A stretch of DNA of 32,149 bases from CAYLJO01 sp964383905 (GTDB taxonomy: Bacteria; Acidobacteriota; Blastocatellia; Pyrinomonadales; Pyrinomonadaceae): positions 1 through 32,149 of the forward strand of contig CAYLJO010000049.1 in assembly GCA_964383905.1 (NCBI GenBank). Reading direction: 5' to 3'. Numbering within the stretch: position 1 is the first letter of the stretch; the number at the start of each line of letters is the position of its first letter. This document shows positions 14,887-22,526 of this stretch, one piece after another. The notes below the pieces were generated by a model. That model was not told the DNA's origin. It saw nothing but the letters and a program-made list of their open reading frames with translations, and did not search any database. The position numbers and the translations under genes are program-made.

Positions 14887-15672
14887 ATGACTGAGCAAAC
14901 AAAGGATCACGAAGTAGAAGAGAGAATCGGCTCGGCCGAGCTTGAGGGCACCTGGGGCGAGCGCGGTGTGGTGCTCAAAGACCGGTCGGGCCCCGAACCA
15001 ACCGCCGCCGATGAGAGCGTCATTATTCATGACGCCGATACGGAAGACGCTCTGGAAGAGGCGGCGGCCGGGTCAACAGCCGGGCAGGATGAGCAGCGGG
15101 ATCTGTCGTTTGAAGAAGAGGGCGAGACGCCGGGCGTGCGCGGCATGGCTGAGATGATGGCGATCATCGAAGCGCTCATCTTTGTTTCCGAGGAGCCGCT
15201 GAGCGCTAAAGCTCTGGCCGACGTGCTCAAGGAGGATCGTGGCTGGATTGAAATGGCACTTGAAGAGCTGGCCAAAGAATTCAACGCACGCAACGGCGGC
15301 CTCCACCTGCGCGAAATTGCCGGGGGCTGGCAGTTTGCCACCCGCCCCGAACACCACGAACACGTGCGCGCCTTTCTCAAATCGCGGCCCAGCGCCAAGC
15401 TTTCCCTCGCTTCGCTCGAGACCCTCGCCGTGATCGCCTATAAGCAGCCCATCACCGTGCCAGAGATTTTAGAGATTCGCGGCGTGCAATCACCATCCGC
15501 TATCAAAACCCTCCTTGACAAGCGCCTCATCATCGCCAAAGGGCGCAAGGAAGCCATCGGGCGGCCCATGATGTACGGCACGTCGAAAGAATTTCTGCTG
15601 CAGTTCGGGCTGAAAGACTTATCGGAGTTGCCGAGCATCGAAGATTTCGAGGACTTAGCGGGCGGTGCCTGA
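14887..15672 (+). CDS. scpB: Segregation and condensation protein B
   Basis: This is a 261-residue protein with the double winged-helix ScpB domain from about residue 87. Markers are MAIIEALIFVSEEPLS, ETLAVIAYKQPITVPEI, IRGVQS and GRKEAIGRPMMYGTS, ending in FGLKDLSELPS. ScpB dimers bind ScpA and regulate the SMC ATPase. The first 85 residues are an acidic, low-complexity extension rich in Glu, Asp, Ala and Gly, not part of the core. An internal ATG at 15145 would remove it, but no ribosome-binding site precedes that codon. ATG 14887 is preferred over TTG 14878. It sits directly after scpA, and the pseudouridine synthase follows after 131 bases. Confidence 0.93.
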   Translation: MTEQTKDHEVEERIGSAELEGTWGERGVVLKDRSGPEPTAADESVIIHDADTEDALEEAAAGSTAGQDEQRDLSFEEEGETPGVRGMAEMMAIIEALIFVSEEPLSAKALADVLKEDRGWIEMALEELAKEFNARNGGLHLREIAGGWQFATRPEHHEHVRAFLKSRPSAKLSLASLETLAVIAYKQPITVPEILEIRGVQSPSAIKTLLDKRLIIAKGRKEAIGRPMMYGTSKEFLLQFGLKDLSELPSIEDFEDLAGGA

Positions 15673-15692
15673 AAGGATTTTACGCTTCGATG

Positions 15693-15800
15693 GCCGATCC
15701 GCGATGGCGAAATCTGGCGACCGCATCTCAAAAAATTACATTTCCAGGTGCCGGATCTCGATCGTTAATTTAGGTCGCCAATCACGACCGGGGACTGCCG
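15693..15800. repeat. Possible degenerate heptad array between scpB and rluB-type gene
   Basis: Units cgatggc, cgatccg and cgatggc follow in register, and ggcgacc (about 15717) has its complement ggtcgcc (about 15774). The pattern resembles the clearer seven-base arrays at 16606 and 26567 but is far weaker, and most of the gap shows no period. Confidence 0.25.
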
Positions 15801-15803
15801 ATT

Positions 15804-16595
15804 ATGGAAGAGCGCCTGCAAAAATTGATCGCCGCCGCCGGAATCGCTTCGCGCCGTCATGCTGAGGAGATGATCGTGGCCGGGCAGGTGACGGTTAATG
15901 GTCAGGTGGTTAAAACCTTGGGGTCAAAGGCTGATCCACAGCAAGATCACATCAAGGTTGGCGGGCGTCTCATCAACCCTTTGCTTCAGTCGCGCGAGAA
16001 AGTCTATGTCTTGCTCTACAAACCGCGCGGTTACCTGACGAGCCTGTCAGACCCGGAAGGTCGCCCCCTGGTCACGGAGCTGGTGCCGCCCTCCCTCGGC
16101 CGGCTGCACCCCGTCGGGCGTCTGGATTTTAATACCGAAGGTCTTTTACTACTGACAAATGACGGCGAGTTCACAAACCTAATCACGTCGGCGCGCAACC
16201 GCGTGGGGAAAGTTTACGAGGTGAAAGTCAAAGGCCTCCCTCAGGAAAGCGCTATCGGGCGCTTACGCCGCGGGATACTTCTTGAAGATGACTTTCATAC
16301 CGCTCCGGCCGAGATTACAAAGACGGGTGAGAGCGGGGTGAACTCCTGGTTCAAGGTCGTCCTGCGCGAGGGACACAACCAGCAGATCAGACGCATGTTT
16401 GATGCTATCGGCCATTCGGTCCTCAAGCTGCGCCGCGTGCAGATCGGGTTTTTGAGGGACGAGAAGCTCGCCCCGAAGCAATGGCGCTTTCTCACGGGCG
16501 CCGAGGTCAAGCGCTTCATGAGAGATGTGCGGAAACGAAAGCCACAGATGGCGGCGAAAGCACGCGGAGCGGGTCACGGTTCGCACCATGGTTGA
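15804..16595 (+). CDS. RluB/RsuA-family 23S rRNA pseudouridine synthase
   Basis: This is a 263-residue protein. An N-terminal S4 RNA-binding domain (ERLQKLIAAAGIASRRHAEEMI; VTVNGQVV) is followed by the RsuA/RluB catalytic domain with VGRLDFNTEGLLLLTNDG, in which the Asp is the catalytic residue, and later EGHNQQIRRMFDAIGHSVLKLRRVQIG. Position after scpB is the classical place for rluB, which modifies helix 89 of 23S rRNA in E. coli. RluB, RluE, RluF and RsuA cannot be separated by eye, so no symbol is given, but RluB is most likely. The tail is basic (KRKPQMAAKARG). ATG 15804 has only a weak GGGG-type site. It ends the run that starts with the M50 gene. Confidence 0.9.
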   Translation: MEERLQKLIAAAGIASRRHAEEMIVAGQVTVNGQVVKTLGSKADPQQDHIKVGGRLINPLLQSREKVYVLLYKPRGYLTSLSDPEGRPLVTELVPPSLGRLHPVGRLDFNTEGLLLLTNDGEFTNLITSARNRVGKVYEVKVKGLPQESAIGRLRRGILLEDDFHTAPAEITKTGESGVNSWFKVVLREGHNQQIRRMFDAIGHSVLKLRRVQIGFLRDEKLAPKQWRFLTGAEVKRFMRDVRKRKPQMAAKARGAGHGSHHG

Positions 16596-16605
16596 GGTAC
16601 AATAA

Positions 16606-16661
16606 GTTTCGGGCTGCGGGTTTCGGGTTGAAGACAATGGCCAAACCCGGAGCCCGAAATT
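16606..16661. repeat. Heptad palindromic array, rluB-type gene/acyl-CoA dehydrogenase
   Basis: Seven-base units gtttcgg, gctgcgg, gtttcgg and gttgaag run from 16606. The second half holds their complements (ccaaacc, cggagcc, cgaaatt). As an inverted repeat, 17 bases at 16607-16623 pair with 16643-16659 with a single mismatch around a 19-nt loop. It begins ten bases after the stop at 16595 and ends before the AAGGGA site of the next gene. No T-run follows. Confidence 0.7.
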
Positions 16662-16676
16662 ACTAAGGGACCGGGC

Positions 16677-17819
16677 ATGGAATTCGAGTTAAGTGAAGAA
16701 CAGCAGCAGGTCAGGATGAGCGTGCGCGAGTTTGCCGAAGCGGAGATCGCGCCGCACGTCTCGGAGTGGGATGAATCGCAGCATTTCCCGATCGAGTTGA
16801 TACCTAAACTCGCCCAGCTCGGCCTGATGGGCATCATCTTCCCGGAAGAATACGGCGGCGCGGGGATGGGTTATGTCGAATACGTAACCATTGTCGAAGA
16901 ACTGTCGCGTGTTGACGGCTCGGTCGGCATCTCGGTTGCCGCGCACAATTCGCTCTGCTCAAACCACATTTATACGTTCGGCACGGAAGAACAGCGGAAG
17001 AGGTTTCTCGTGCCGCTCGCCCAGGGGAAGCACCTCGGCGCGTGGGGGCTGACGGAGGCGAGCGCGGGCTCAGACGCTTCCGGCACACGCTCGACCGCCG
17101 TCCGCCAAGACGGCGGGTGGCTGATCAACGGCTCGAAGAATTTCATCACCCATGCGATTCACGCCGACACCTGCGTCGCCGTCGCCTCCACCGATCGCTC
17201 GAAGGGCAGCAAGGGCATCACCGCTTTTATCTTCGAGAAGGGGATGAAGGGTTTTGCGCCGGCAAAGAAAGAGAATAAGCTGGGGCTGCGCGCTTCCGAG
17301 ACGGCGAGCGTGGTCTTTGAAGACTGCTACGTGCCCGACGAAAACCGGCTCGGTGATGAGGGCCTCGGGTTCATCCAGGCGATGCAGGTTCTTGACGGCG
17401 GTCGCATCTCGATCGCCGCGCTCGCGGTCGGTATCGCGCAAGGCGCTTACGAATCGGCCGTGCGTTATGCCAAAGAGCGCGAGCAGTTCGGTCGACCGAT
17501 CGCGGAGTTTCAGGCGATCCAGTTTAAGCTCGCCGATATGGCGACGCAGATTGAAGCCGCGCGTCTTCTGATGTACCGCGCCGCGTACCTGCGGGATCAG
17601 GGCAAAGGGGTCACAAAGGAGGCCGCCATGGCGAAGCTCTATGCTTCGGAGATGAGCGTGCGCGTGTGCGAGGAGGCGATCCAGATTCACGGCGGCTACG
17701 GCTACACAAAAGATTACCCACCCGAGAAATACTGGCGTGATTCGAAGCTCTGCACGATCGGCGAGGGAACATCAGAGATCCAGCGCATCGTCATCGCGCG
17801 GCAACTGCTGAGACAGTGA
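16677..17819 (+). CDS. Acyl-CoA dehydrogenase
   Basis: This is a 380-residue FAD enzyme of the short/branched-chain acyl-CoA dehydrogenase size class. It has LTEASAGSDASGTRSTAV in the FAD-contacting middle domain and YAKEREQFGRPIAEFQAIQF in the C-terminal helical domain. The end is IQIHGGYGYTKDYPPE and GEGTSEIQRIVIARQLL, where the Glu before GTSEIQR matches the catalytic base of butyryl-CoA dehydrogenase-type enzymes. It oxidises the alpha-beta bond of acyl-CoA and passes electrons to ETF. Chain-length preference cannot be read, but meaB and methylmalonyl-CoA epimerase downstream point to propionyl-CoA-yielding substrates such as branched amino acids or odd-chain fatty acids (inference). ATG 16677 has AAGGGA six bases upstream. 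Confidence 0.94.
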   Translation: MEFELSEEQQQVRMSVREFAEAEIAPHVSEWDESQHFPIELIPKLAQLGLMGIIFPEEYGGAGMGYVEYVTIVEELSRVDGSVGISVAAHNSLCSNHIYTFGTEEQRKRFLVPLAQGKHLGAWGLTEASAGSDASGTRSTAVRQDGGWLINGSKNFITHAIHADTCVAVASTDRSKGSKGITAFIFEKGMKGFAPAKKENKLGLRASETASVVFEDCYVPDENRLGDEGLGFIQAMQVLDGGRISIAALAVGIAQGAYESAVRYAKEREQFGRPIAEFQAIQFKLADMATQIEAARLLMYRAAYLRDQGKGVTKEAAMAKLYASEMSVRVCEEAIQIHGGYGYTKDYPPEKYWRDSKLCTIGEGTSEIQRIVIARQLLRQ

Positions 17820-17876
17820 CGATTGATAAGTCAAAGGCCCCTTCTTACTTGTCGCCCGTCACTCGTCACTATCTGA
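17815..17876. repeat. Heptad palindromic array, acyl-CoA dehydrogenase/meaB
   Basis: Units such as cttactt, gtcgccc, gtcactc and gtcacta run at seven-base spacing through the gap. The left end agtgacga (17815-17822) contains the TGA stop of the upstream gene and is complementary to tcgtcact (17863-17870). The array ends three bases before the meaB ATG. The motif cttgtc.cccgtca also occurs, on the other strand, at 29855-29870. Confidence 0.6.
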
Positions 17877-17878
17877 AG

Positions 17879-18844
17879 ATGAGCAGCACCCCTGGAAGCG
17901 ATTCAATAGTTGAGCGCGTCTGCGCGGGCGATGCGCGCGCCATCGCCCGCGCCATTTCGATAGTCGAAGACGGCATGAAGAATGGCGCGGAACTCATGCG
18001 GGAGGTGTTTGCGCGCGCCGGGAACGGTCTGGTCGTCGGCATCACGGGAGCCCCGGGGGCCGGAAAATCTTCGCTCGTTGACAAGCTGGCAATGCTTTAC
18101 CGGCGGCGTGAGGAACGAGTCGGCATTATCGCCGTCGATCCTTCCAGCCCTTTTTCGGGTGGCGCGATTCTGGGCGACCGCATCAGAATGCAAACCCTCG
18201 GGCTCGACAAGGGTGTGTTCATTCGCTCGATGGCCACACGCGGGAATCTGGGCGGGCTGGCGTGCGCCACCGTTGACGCCGTGGCAATACTCAACGCCGC
18301 CCGCTACGGCAAAATCATCGTCGAAACCGTCGGCGTCGGTCAGGATGAGGTGGAAATCGTCAAGACGGCCGACGTCTCTGTTGTCGTCCTCGTGCCCGGC
18401 ATGGGCGACGACATCCAGGCAATCAAGGCCGGAATCATGGAGATCGGCGACATCTTTGTCATCAACAAAGCGGATCGCGACGGCGTCCTGCGCACCGAAA
18501 AGGAGCTGGAGTCGCTCCTTTCACTCGCCACGCGGCCCGACCTCTGGCAGCCGCTGATCGTTAAGACCATCGCCACGGAGAATAAAGGGGTTGAGGAACT
18601 CGCCGCGGCGATTGAGAGTTATTACGACTTTCAGCAAAAAACTGATGCCAGCCGCGAGCGCCGGCAGGCGATCGCGCGCTGGCGCATCCTTGAGCTGCTC
18701 CGCGAGCGACTCCTGGCGCAAACCCTTGATCAAGATCACGCATCAGAAAGACTTGACACGCTCGCCACGGAAGTCGCCGCCCGCCGCCGCGACCCTTACT
18801 CGGCGGTCGAGGAGATTATAAGGGCCGTCAGCAGTAAGCTGTAA
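17879..18844 (+). CDS. meaB: MeaB-family GTPase, methylmalonyl-CoA mutase chaperone
   Basis: This is a 321-residue G3E P-loop GTPase. It has the Walker A motif GAPGAGKSS (57-65), IAVDPSSPFSGGAILGDRIRM in the metal/switch region, ETVGVGQDEVEIVKTADV with the conserved GVGQ, and NKADRDG as the base-specificity motif. This is the LAO/AO-ArgK-MeaB family, whose characterised members load and protect the B12 cofactor of methylmalonyl-CoA mutase. The adjacent epimerase supports that role strongly. The frame is open back to GTG 17816, but that part is a heptad repeat, so ATG 17879 (MSSTPGSDSIVERV) is chosen; its ribosome-binding site is poor (GAAG). The mutase subunits are not in the window. The last codons lie inside the next repeat array. 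Confidence 0.92.
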   Translation: MSSTPGSDSIVERVCAGDARAIARAISIVEDGMKNGAELMREVFARAGNGLVVGITGAPGAGKSSLVDKLAMLYRRREERVGIIAVDPSSPFSGGAILGDRIRMQTLGLDKGVFIRSMATRGNLGGLACATVDAVAILNAARYGKIIVETVGVGQDEVEIVKTADVSVVVLVPGMGDDIQAIKAGIMEIGDIFVINKADRDGVLRTEKELESLLSLATRPDLWQPLIVKTIATENKGVEELAAAIESYYDFQQKTDASRERRQAIARWRILELLRERLLAQTLDQDHASERLDTLATEVAARRRDPYSAVEEIIRAVSSKL

Positions 18845-18901
18845 GCCGGTACCGGCTTTTGGCCTTAACTGCTTACTGCCTGGAGCTTACCACTTACTTT
18901 T
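18831..18901. repeat. Heptad palindromic array, meaB/epimerase
   Basis: Ten seven-base units run without gap from cagtaag (18832) to tactttt, ending at the base before the epimerase ATG at 18902. Inside are a perfect 16-bp palindrome aagccggtaccggctt (18843-18858) and the arms gcagtaagc (18831-18839) and gcttactgc (18871-18879). The first two units encode the last residues and the TAA stop of meaB. Confidence 0.7.
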
Positions 18902-19306
18902 ATGAAGATTGAACATATCGGCATTGCAACGCGCGGACTCGACGGTGCGGTTAATTTCTGGCGCGATGCGCTCGGGCTGCGCGTCGAAGCGACGGAAGAG
19001 GTGCGAGATCAAAGGGTGCGCGTGGCGATGCTACCCATCGGCGAGACGCGCGTAGAGCTGCTCGAGCCGACAAGCGCGGATTCTCCGATCGCGAAATTTT
19101 TAGAAAAGCGTGGCCCAGGGATTCATCATATCGCCCTGCGCGTTGACGATATTCACGCGGCACTGGCACACTTGAAGGAGCAGGGGGCACGGCTGATTGA
19201 CGAGACCCCCCGCGCCGGCGCAGGCGGCTGCCTGGTCGCATTCATTCACCCGTCCTCCGCAAACGGTGTGCTTCTCGAGCTGGTCGAGCACACTTCATCT
19301 CAGTAA
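18902..19306 (+). CDS. mce: Methylmalonyl-CoA epimerase
   Basis: This is a 134-residue vicinal-oxygen-chelate (glyoxalase-fold) protein with two beta-alpha-beta3 halves. It starts MKIEHIGIAT (metal-ligand His5), has GPGIHHIALRVDDI (His75/76) in the second half, and ends NGVLLELVEH, where Glu126 is in the usual last metal-ligand place. It interconverts the (S) and (R) epimers of methylmalonyl-CoA between propionyl-CoA carboxylase and the mutase. Placement right after meaB makes the call strong among otherwise similar VOC proteins. The ATG follows the heptad array with no proper ribosome-binding site (nearest GGAG is 16 bases away), so expression may depend on coupling to meaB. Confidence 0.9.
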   Translation: MKIEHIGIATRGLDGAVNFWRDALGLRVEATEEVRDQRVRVAMLPIGETRVELLEPTSADSPIAKFLEKRGPGIHHIALRVDDIHAALAHLKEQGARLIDETPRAGAGGCLVAFIHPSSANGVLLELVEHTSSQ

Positions 19307-19328
19307 TAACGAAAGGATTGACCATATC

Positions 19329-20681
19329 TTGTCTTCAACAACAAAAGCAATAATTGCGGCGGCCGTCGCCGTAATCTTCTCGGTCGGGTTGATCGGGTGG
19401 CAGGTGAAAGCCAACCGCGGGGGGATCAATAACTTATCAGCCGAGGACATGACGATTATCGCCCAGACGCTGCCGCCCCAGGCGCAAATGCAACTCGCTT
19501 CAAGCGAGGAGGCGCGCAAAGGACTCGCGCAGGATTTGCGCCAAATGCTGGCGTTAGCCGAAGCAGCCAGGTCGGCAGGTATTGCCGAGCGTCCTGACAT
19601 GAAGCGCCAGTTCGAGTTGATGCGCACGCTGGTAATCGGTCAGAACTACTTGAAGAGCCAGCAGGAAGCAAAGCCCGGTGCTGCCCCAGCTACGAATATC
19701 TCACAGGAGGAGATTGACGCAGTTTTTAAGGAGCCCGGACGCCAGGAGTGGTTTGATCAATTCGTCAAGGATGCGCAGGCTAAAGACCCGCAACTGGCCG
19801 GCCAGCAAATTCCAGAGGAACAGATCAAGCAGGTCAAGCAGCAGCTCGGGCGGTTGATGGTCGCCGAGCGGAAAGGTGTGCAGGCGGGGATTGATAAGAA
19901 GCGTGAAGTTGAACTGCAGATCATGCTCCAGCAGGCGCGTGGGCTCGCGATGGAGTACGCGCAGAAGAACTTGGCCGAGCGCACCAAGGCGACGGATGCC
20001 GACATTGATGCGTATGTCGCCAAACACCCTGAGCTCGATCCAAAACAGGCGCGGACCAAGGCCGAAGACGTGTTAAAGCGCGCCCGCGCGGGCGAGGATT
20101 TCGGGTCCCTCGCTAAAGAGTTCTCGTCCGATCCCGGGAGCAAGGATAAGGGCGGCGATCTTGATTGGTTCGGGCGCGGGAGAATGGTCAAGCCTTTTGA
20201 GGATGCGGCCTTTGCCCTCAAGGAGGGGGAGATCAGCGATGTGGTGGAAACCCCCTTCGGGTTTCATATTATTAAGGTGGAGGGGCGCCGGACTGAGAAT
20301 ATCGACGGTAAACCCCAAGAGCAGGTCCGCGCGCGTCATATACTGATCGCACCGGGCGGGTCGCAGCAGGCAAACCCTTTCGGGCCGCCACAGTCGGCGC
20401 GCGAGCAGGCACGCGCCGCCGTCGAGCAGGAGAAACGACAGGCCGCACTGGATGAAATCGTCAAGCGCTCGCACGTCACGGTCGCAGATAACTATAGGGT
20501 TAATACGCCCTCCACGGCCGCGCAACGACCGCGCGCGGCGCCCGTAATGCCGGATCAGGAAGGGCCGGCACCCGAGGCGCCGGCGGCTTCTCCATCCTCG
20601 TCCCCCGCGCCAAGCGGTGGAGATGTGAAAGGCAGATCCGGGACTCAGCCCGTCAGACCTGGCGCGGCGCACAAGCCTTAA
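19329..20681 (+). CDS. Membrane-anchored parvulin-type peptidyl-prolyl isomerase
   Basis: From TTG 19329 this is a 450-residue protein. An N-terminal membrane anchor or signal segment (about 7-24, AIIAAAVAVIFSVGLIGW) is followed by a SurA/PpiD-like helical region rich in Gln, Lys and Glu, then a PpiC/parvulin domain at about 231-325 (LKRARAGEDFGSLAKEFS, DPGSKDKGGDLDWFGRGRM, FEDAAFALKEGEISDVV, FGFHIIKVEGRR). The usual first strand of the fold, of the type RARHILI, is found after the domain (about 334-340) instead of before it. A Pro/Ala/Ser-rich tail ends the protein. It probably assists folding of exported proteins in the periplasm. The TTG start has AAAGGA about 11 bases upstream; the open frame before it overlaps the epimerase and is not credible. 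Confidence 0.82.
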   Translation: MSSTTKAIIAAAVAVIFSVGLIGWQVKANRGGINNLSAEDMTIIAQTLPPQAQMQLASSEEARKGLAQDLRQMLALAEAARSAGIAERPDMKRQFELMRTLVIGQNYLKSQQEAKPGAAPATNISQEEIDAVFKEPGRQEWFDQFVKDAQAKDPQLAGQQIPEEQIKQVKQQLGRLMVAERKGVQAGIDKKREVELQIMLQQARGLAMEYAQKNLAERTKATDADIDAYVAKHPELDPKQARTKAEDVLKRARAGEDFGSLAKEFSSDPGSKDKGGDLDWFGRGRMVKPFEDAAFALKEGEISDVVETPFGFHIIKVEGRRTENIDGKPQEQVRARHILIAPGGSQQANPFGPPQSAREQARAAVEQEKRQAALDEIVKRSHVTVADNYRVNTPSTAAQRPRAAPVMPDQEGPAPEAPAASPSSSPAPSGGDVKGRSGTQPVRPGAAHKP

Positions 20682-20686
20682 GGCTT
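20673..20686. repeat. Perfect 14-bp palindrome over the isomerase stop codon
   Basis: aagccttaaggctt reads the same on both strands and contains the TAA stop (20679-20681). It resembles the aagcc...ggctt palindrome over the meaB stop. No T-run follows. It could be a small hairpin or chance. Confidence 0.35.
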
Positions 20687-20708
20687 TGGCGAGCGGCAGG
20701 AGGCGTTG

Positions 20709-21578
20709 ATGCAGCTTGGTGATTACCGCGTAGAGGTTGTGCCCGATACAGAGTTTCGCCTCGACGGAGGCGCGATGTTCGGCGTCGTCCCGCGCGCCCT
20801 GTGGTCGAAGGTCTGTCCGCCCGACGAGCACAATCGCATCCGCATGAATATGAACTGCTTGTTCATCGAGACGGCCACCGAGCGCATCCTCGTCGAAACG
20901 GGAATCGGCGATAAGTGGCCGCCCAAGCAAGCGGCGATGTACGGCATCAGACGCGAGCATGCTCTACGCGAATCATTGCTGGCGATCACGGGCGTCCGCC
21001 CCGAACAGATCACGATTGTCGTTAACACGCACCTTCACTTTGATCACGCAGGCGGCAATACCACGCTCGATGCTTCGGGCCGCGCCGTCCCGGCCTTCAC
21101 GAACGCGCGCTATTTCATCGCGCGGGCCGAATACGAGCACGCCGAATCGCCGCACGAGCGCGACCGCGCCAGTTATCTGCCGGAGAATTGGCGCCCTGTT
21201 AAAGAATCGGGCCAGCTTGAACTGAAAGAGGCTGAGTATGAGGTCGTGCCGGGCCTCCGGATGGAGACCATCACCGGTCACAACCGCTCGATGCAGTGCT
21301 TGCGGTTGGAACGCGGCGGGCAAACTCTATTCAGCTTTGCCGATCTTGTGCCGATGCGCGCGCACGTTCCACTGCCATGGATTATGGGCTACGATCTCTA
21401 CCCGGTGGAGACGCTCGAAGCGAAGCGGCGCTTGCTACCGCAGGCCGCTCGTGAAGGGTGGCTCTGCTATTTCTACCATGATCCCGACACGCCGCTGTGC
21501 CGGGTGGTTGAAGAAGACGGCAAGCTGCGTGCGGTCGGCTATGAAAAGAAGCAGGACGGTTTTATTCCGGGCGAGTGA
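20709..21578 (+). CDS. Metallo-beta-lactamase-fold hydrolase
   Basis: This is a 289-residue protein with the binuclear-zinc motif THLHFDHAGGNT (HxHxDH) near residues 109-115. ITGHNRSMQCLRL supplies the usual next His, and a later YFYHDPDTPLC gives the last His. Other residues, such as LVETGIGDKW before the motif, follow the common glyoxalase II/lactonase-like layout. There is no signal peptide, so it is probably cytoplasmic. Substrate is unknown; the fold covers thioesterases, lactonases and phosphodiesterases. ATG 20709 has GGAGG (20699-20703) about five bases upstream. It lies between the isomerase and mtnP in a same-direction run with short gaps. Confidence 0.88.
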   Translation: MQLGDYRVEVVPDTEFRLDGGAMFGVVPRALWSKVCPPDEHNRIRMNMNCLFIETATERILVETGIGDKWPPKQAAMYGIRREHALRESLLAITGVRPEQITIVVNTHLHFDHAGGNTTLDASGRAVPAFTNARYFIARAEYEHAESPHERDRASYLPENWRPVKESGQLELKEAEYEVVPGLRMETITGHNRSMQCLRLERGGQTLFSFADLVPMRAHVPLPWIMGYDLYPVETLEAKRRLLPQAAREGWLCYFYHDPDTPLCRVVEEDGKLRAVGYEKKQDGFIPGE

Positions 21579-21603
21579 CGCACAGGCTGGATAGGATAAC
21601 AAC

Positions 21604-22479
21604 ATGGCTACAGCGCGAACCGGCATTATCGGCGGCAGTGGTCTCTACCAGATGCCGGAGTTGAAAGACATCGAAGAGATTCGGATTGATACGCCATTCG
21701 GAAAGCCCTCCGACGCTTTTATCATAGGCACGCTCGACGGGGTGCGGGTGGCGTTTCTCCCGCGCCACGGGCGCGGGCATCGTTTCACCCCGTCGGAACT
21801 TCCGTTCAGGGCAAATATCTACGCGATGAAACTGCTCGGCGTAGAGCGCATTCTCTCGGCCTCCGCGGTCGGGTCTTTACAGGAAAAATATGAGCCGCTC
21901 GAGATGGTCATCCCGGACCAGTTCTTTGACCGGACGCGCGCGCGCGCGCATGAATCAACCTTCTTCGGCGACGGAATCGTCGCGCACATTACATTCGCGC
22001 AGCCGGTCTGTCATGAACTTGGCGATCTGCTGGAAGCGGCCTGCCGCGTCGCTGACGTTAAAACGCACCGCGGGGGGACCTATTTGTGTATGGAAGGACC
22101 TGCGTTTTCGACCAGGGCCGAGTCAAACGTTTATCGCTCATGGGGCATGGACGTAATCGGGATGACGAATCTGCAGGAGGCCAAACTCGCCCGCGAGGCA
22201 GAGATCTGTTACGCGACGCTCGCGCTGGTCACCGACTACGACTGCTGGCACGAAGCGCACGACGCGGTCTCGGTTGAAACGGTCATCGAATACCTGAATA
22301 AGAATGTGCGCAACGCTCAGATTATTATGCGTGATGCTGTCAGGCGGTTGAGCGAGCAGCCGCGCGGCTGCTCGTGCGGCTCGGCGCTCAAGAATGCCAT
22401 TTTTACGGCCCCTCATTTGTGGCCGGAAGCGACGGCGAAGAAGCTTGAGGCGATCATCGGGAAGTATCGTCACGATTGA
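21604..22479 (+). CDS. mtnP: S-methyl-5'-thioadenosine phosphorylase
   Basis: This is a 291-residue trimeric purine-phosphorylase-fold enzyme. It begins TGIIGGSGLYQM and has FLPRHGRGHRFTPSELPFRANIYAMK, the phosphate/ribose-binding signature of MtnP. It also has SAVGSLQEKYEPLEMVIPDQFFDRT, CMEGPAFSTRAES and GMTNLQEAKLAREAEICYATLALVTDYD, which carries the Asp that contacts the purine. It splits methylthioadenosine with phosphate into adenine and 5-methylthioribose-1-phosphate, removing a polyamine/SAM by-product and feeding methionine salvage. Other salvage genes are not in the window; a PfkB-type kinase lies two genes on. The TGA stop opens a heptad array. GRGCSCGSA-like Cys spacing near the C-terminus is typical of the bacterial/archaeal group. 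Confidence 0.95.
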   Translation: MATARTGIIGGSGLYQMPELKDIEEIRIDTPFGKPSDAFIIGTLDGVRVAFLPRHGRGHRFTPSELPFRANIYAMKLLGVERILSASAVGSLQEKYEPLEMVIPDQFFDRTRARAHESTFFGDGIVAHITFAQPVCHELGDLLEAACRVADVKTHRGGTYLCMEGPAFSTRAESNVYRSWGMDVIGMTNLQEAKLAREAEICYATLALVTDYDCWHEAHDAVSVETVIEYLNKNVRNAQIIMRDAVRRLSEQPRGCSCGSALKNAIFTAPHLWPEATAKKLEAIIGKYRHD

Positions 22480-22526
22480 TCGGTGACAAGAAGAAGGCAT
22501 CGTTCGCTTGTCACTGATCACAGCTT
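22477..22526. repeat. Heptad palindromic array, mtnP/TPR gene
   Basis: tgatcggtgacaag (22477-22490), starting at the mtnP stop codon, pairs with cttgtcactgatca (22507-22520) with one G-T wobble around a 16-nt loop. Seven-base register is visible in both arms. It ends nine bases before the GGAGG site of the next gene at 22540. Confidence 0.65.

Noticed and set aside
16606..16661. Heptad arrays as ordinary rho-independent terminators
   Set aside because: They lack T-runs, lie inside probable operons rather than at convergent ends, and carry an internal seven-base period that a simple terminator stem does not need.
17816..17878. Longer meaB start at GTG 17816
   Set aside because: The added residues are encoded by a heptad array and overlap the upstream stop; ATG 17879 gives a normal MeaB length.
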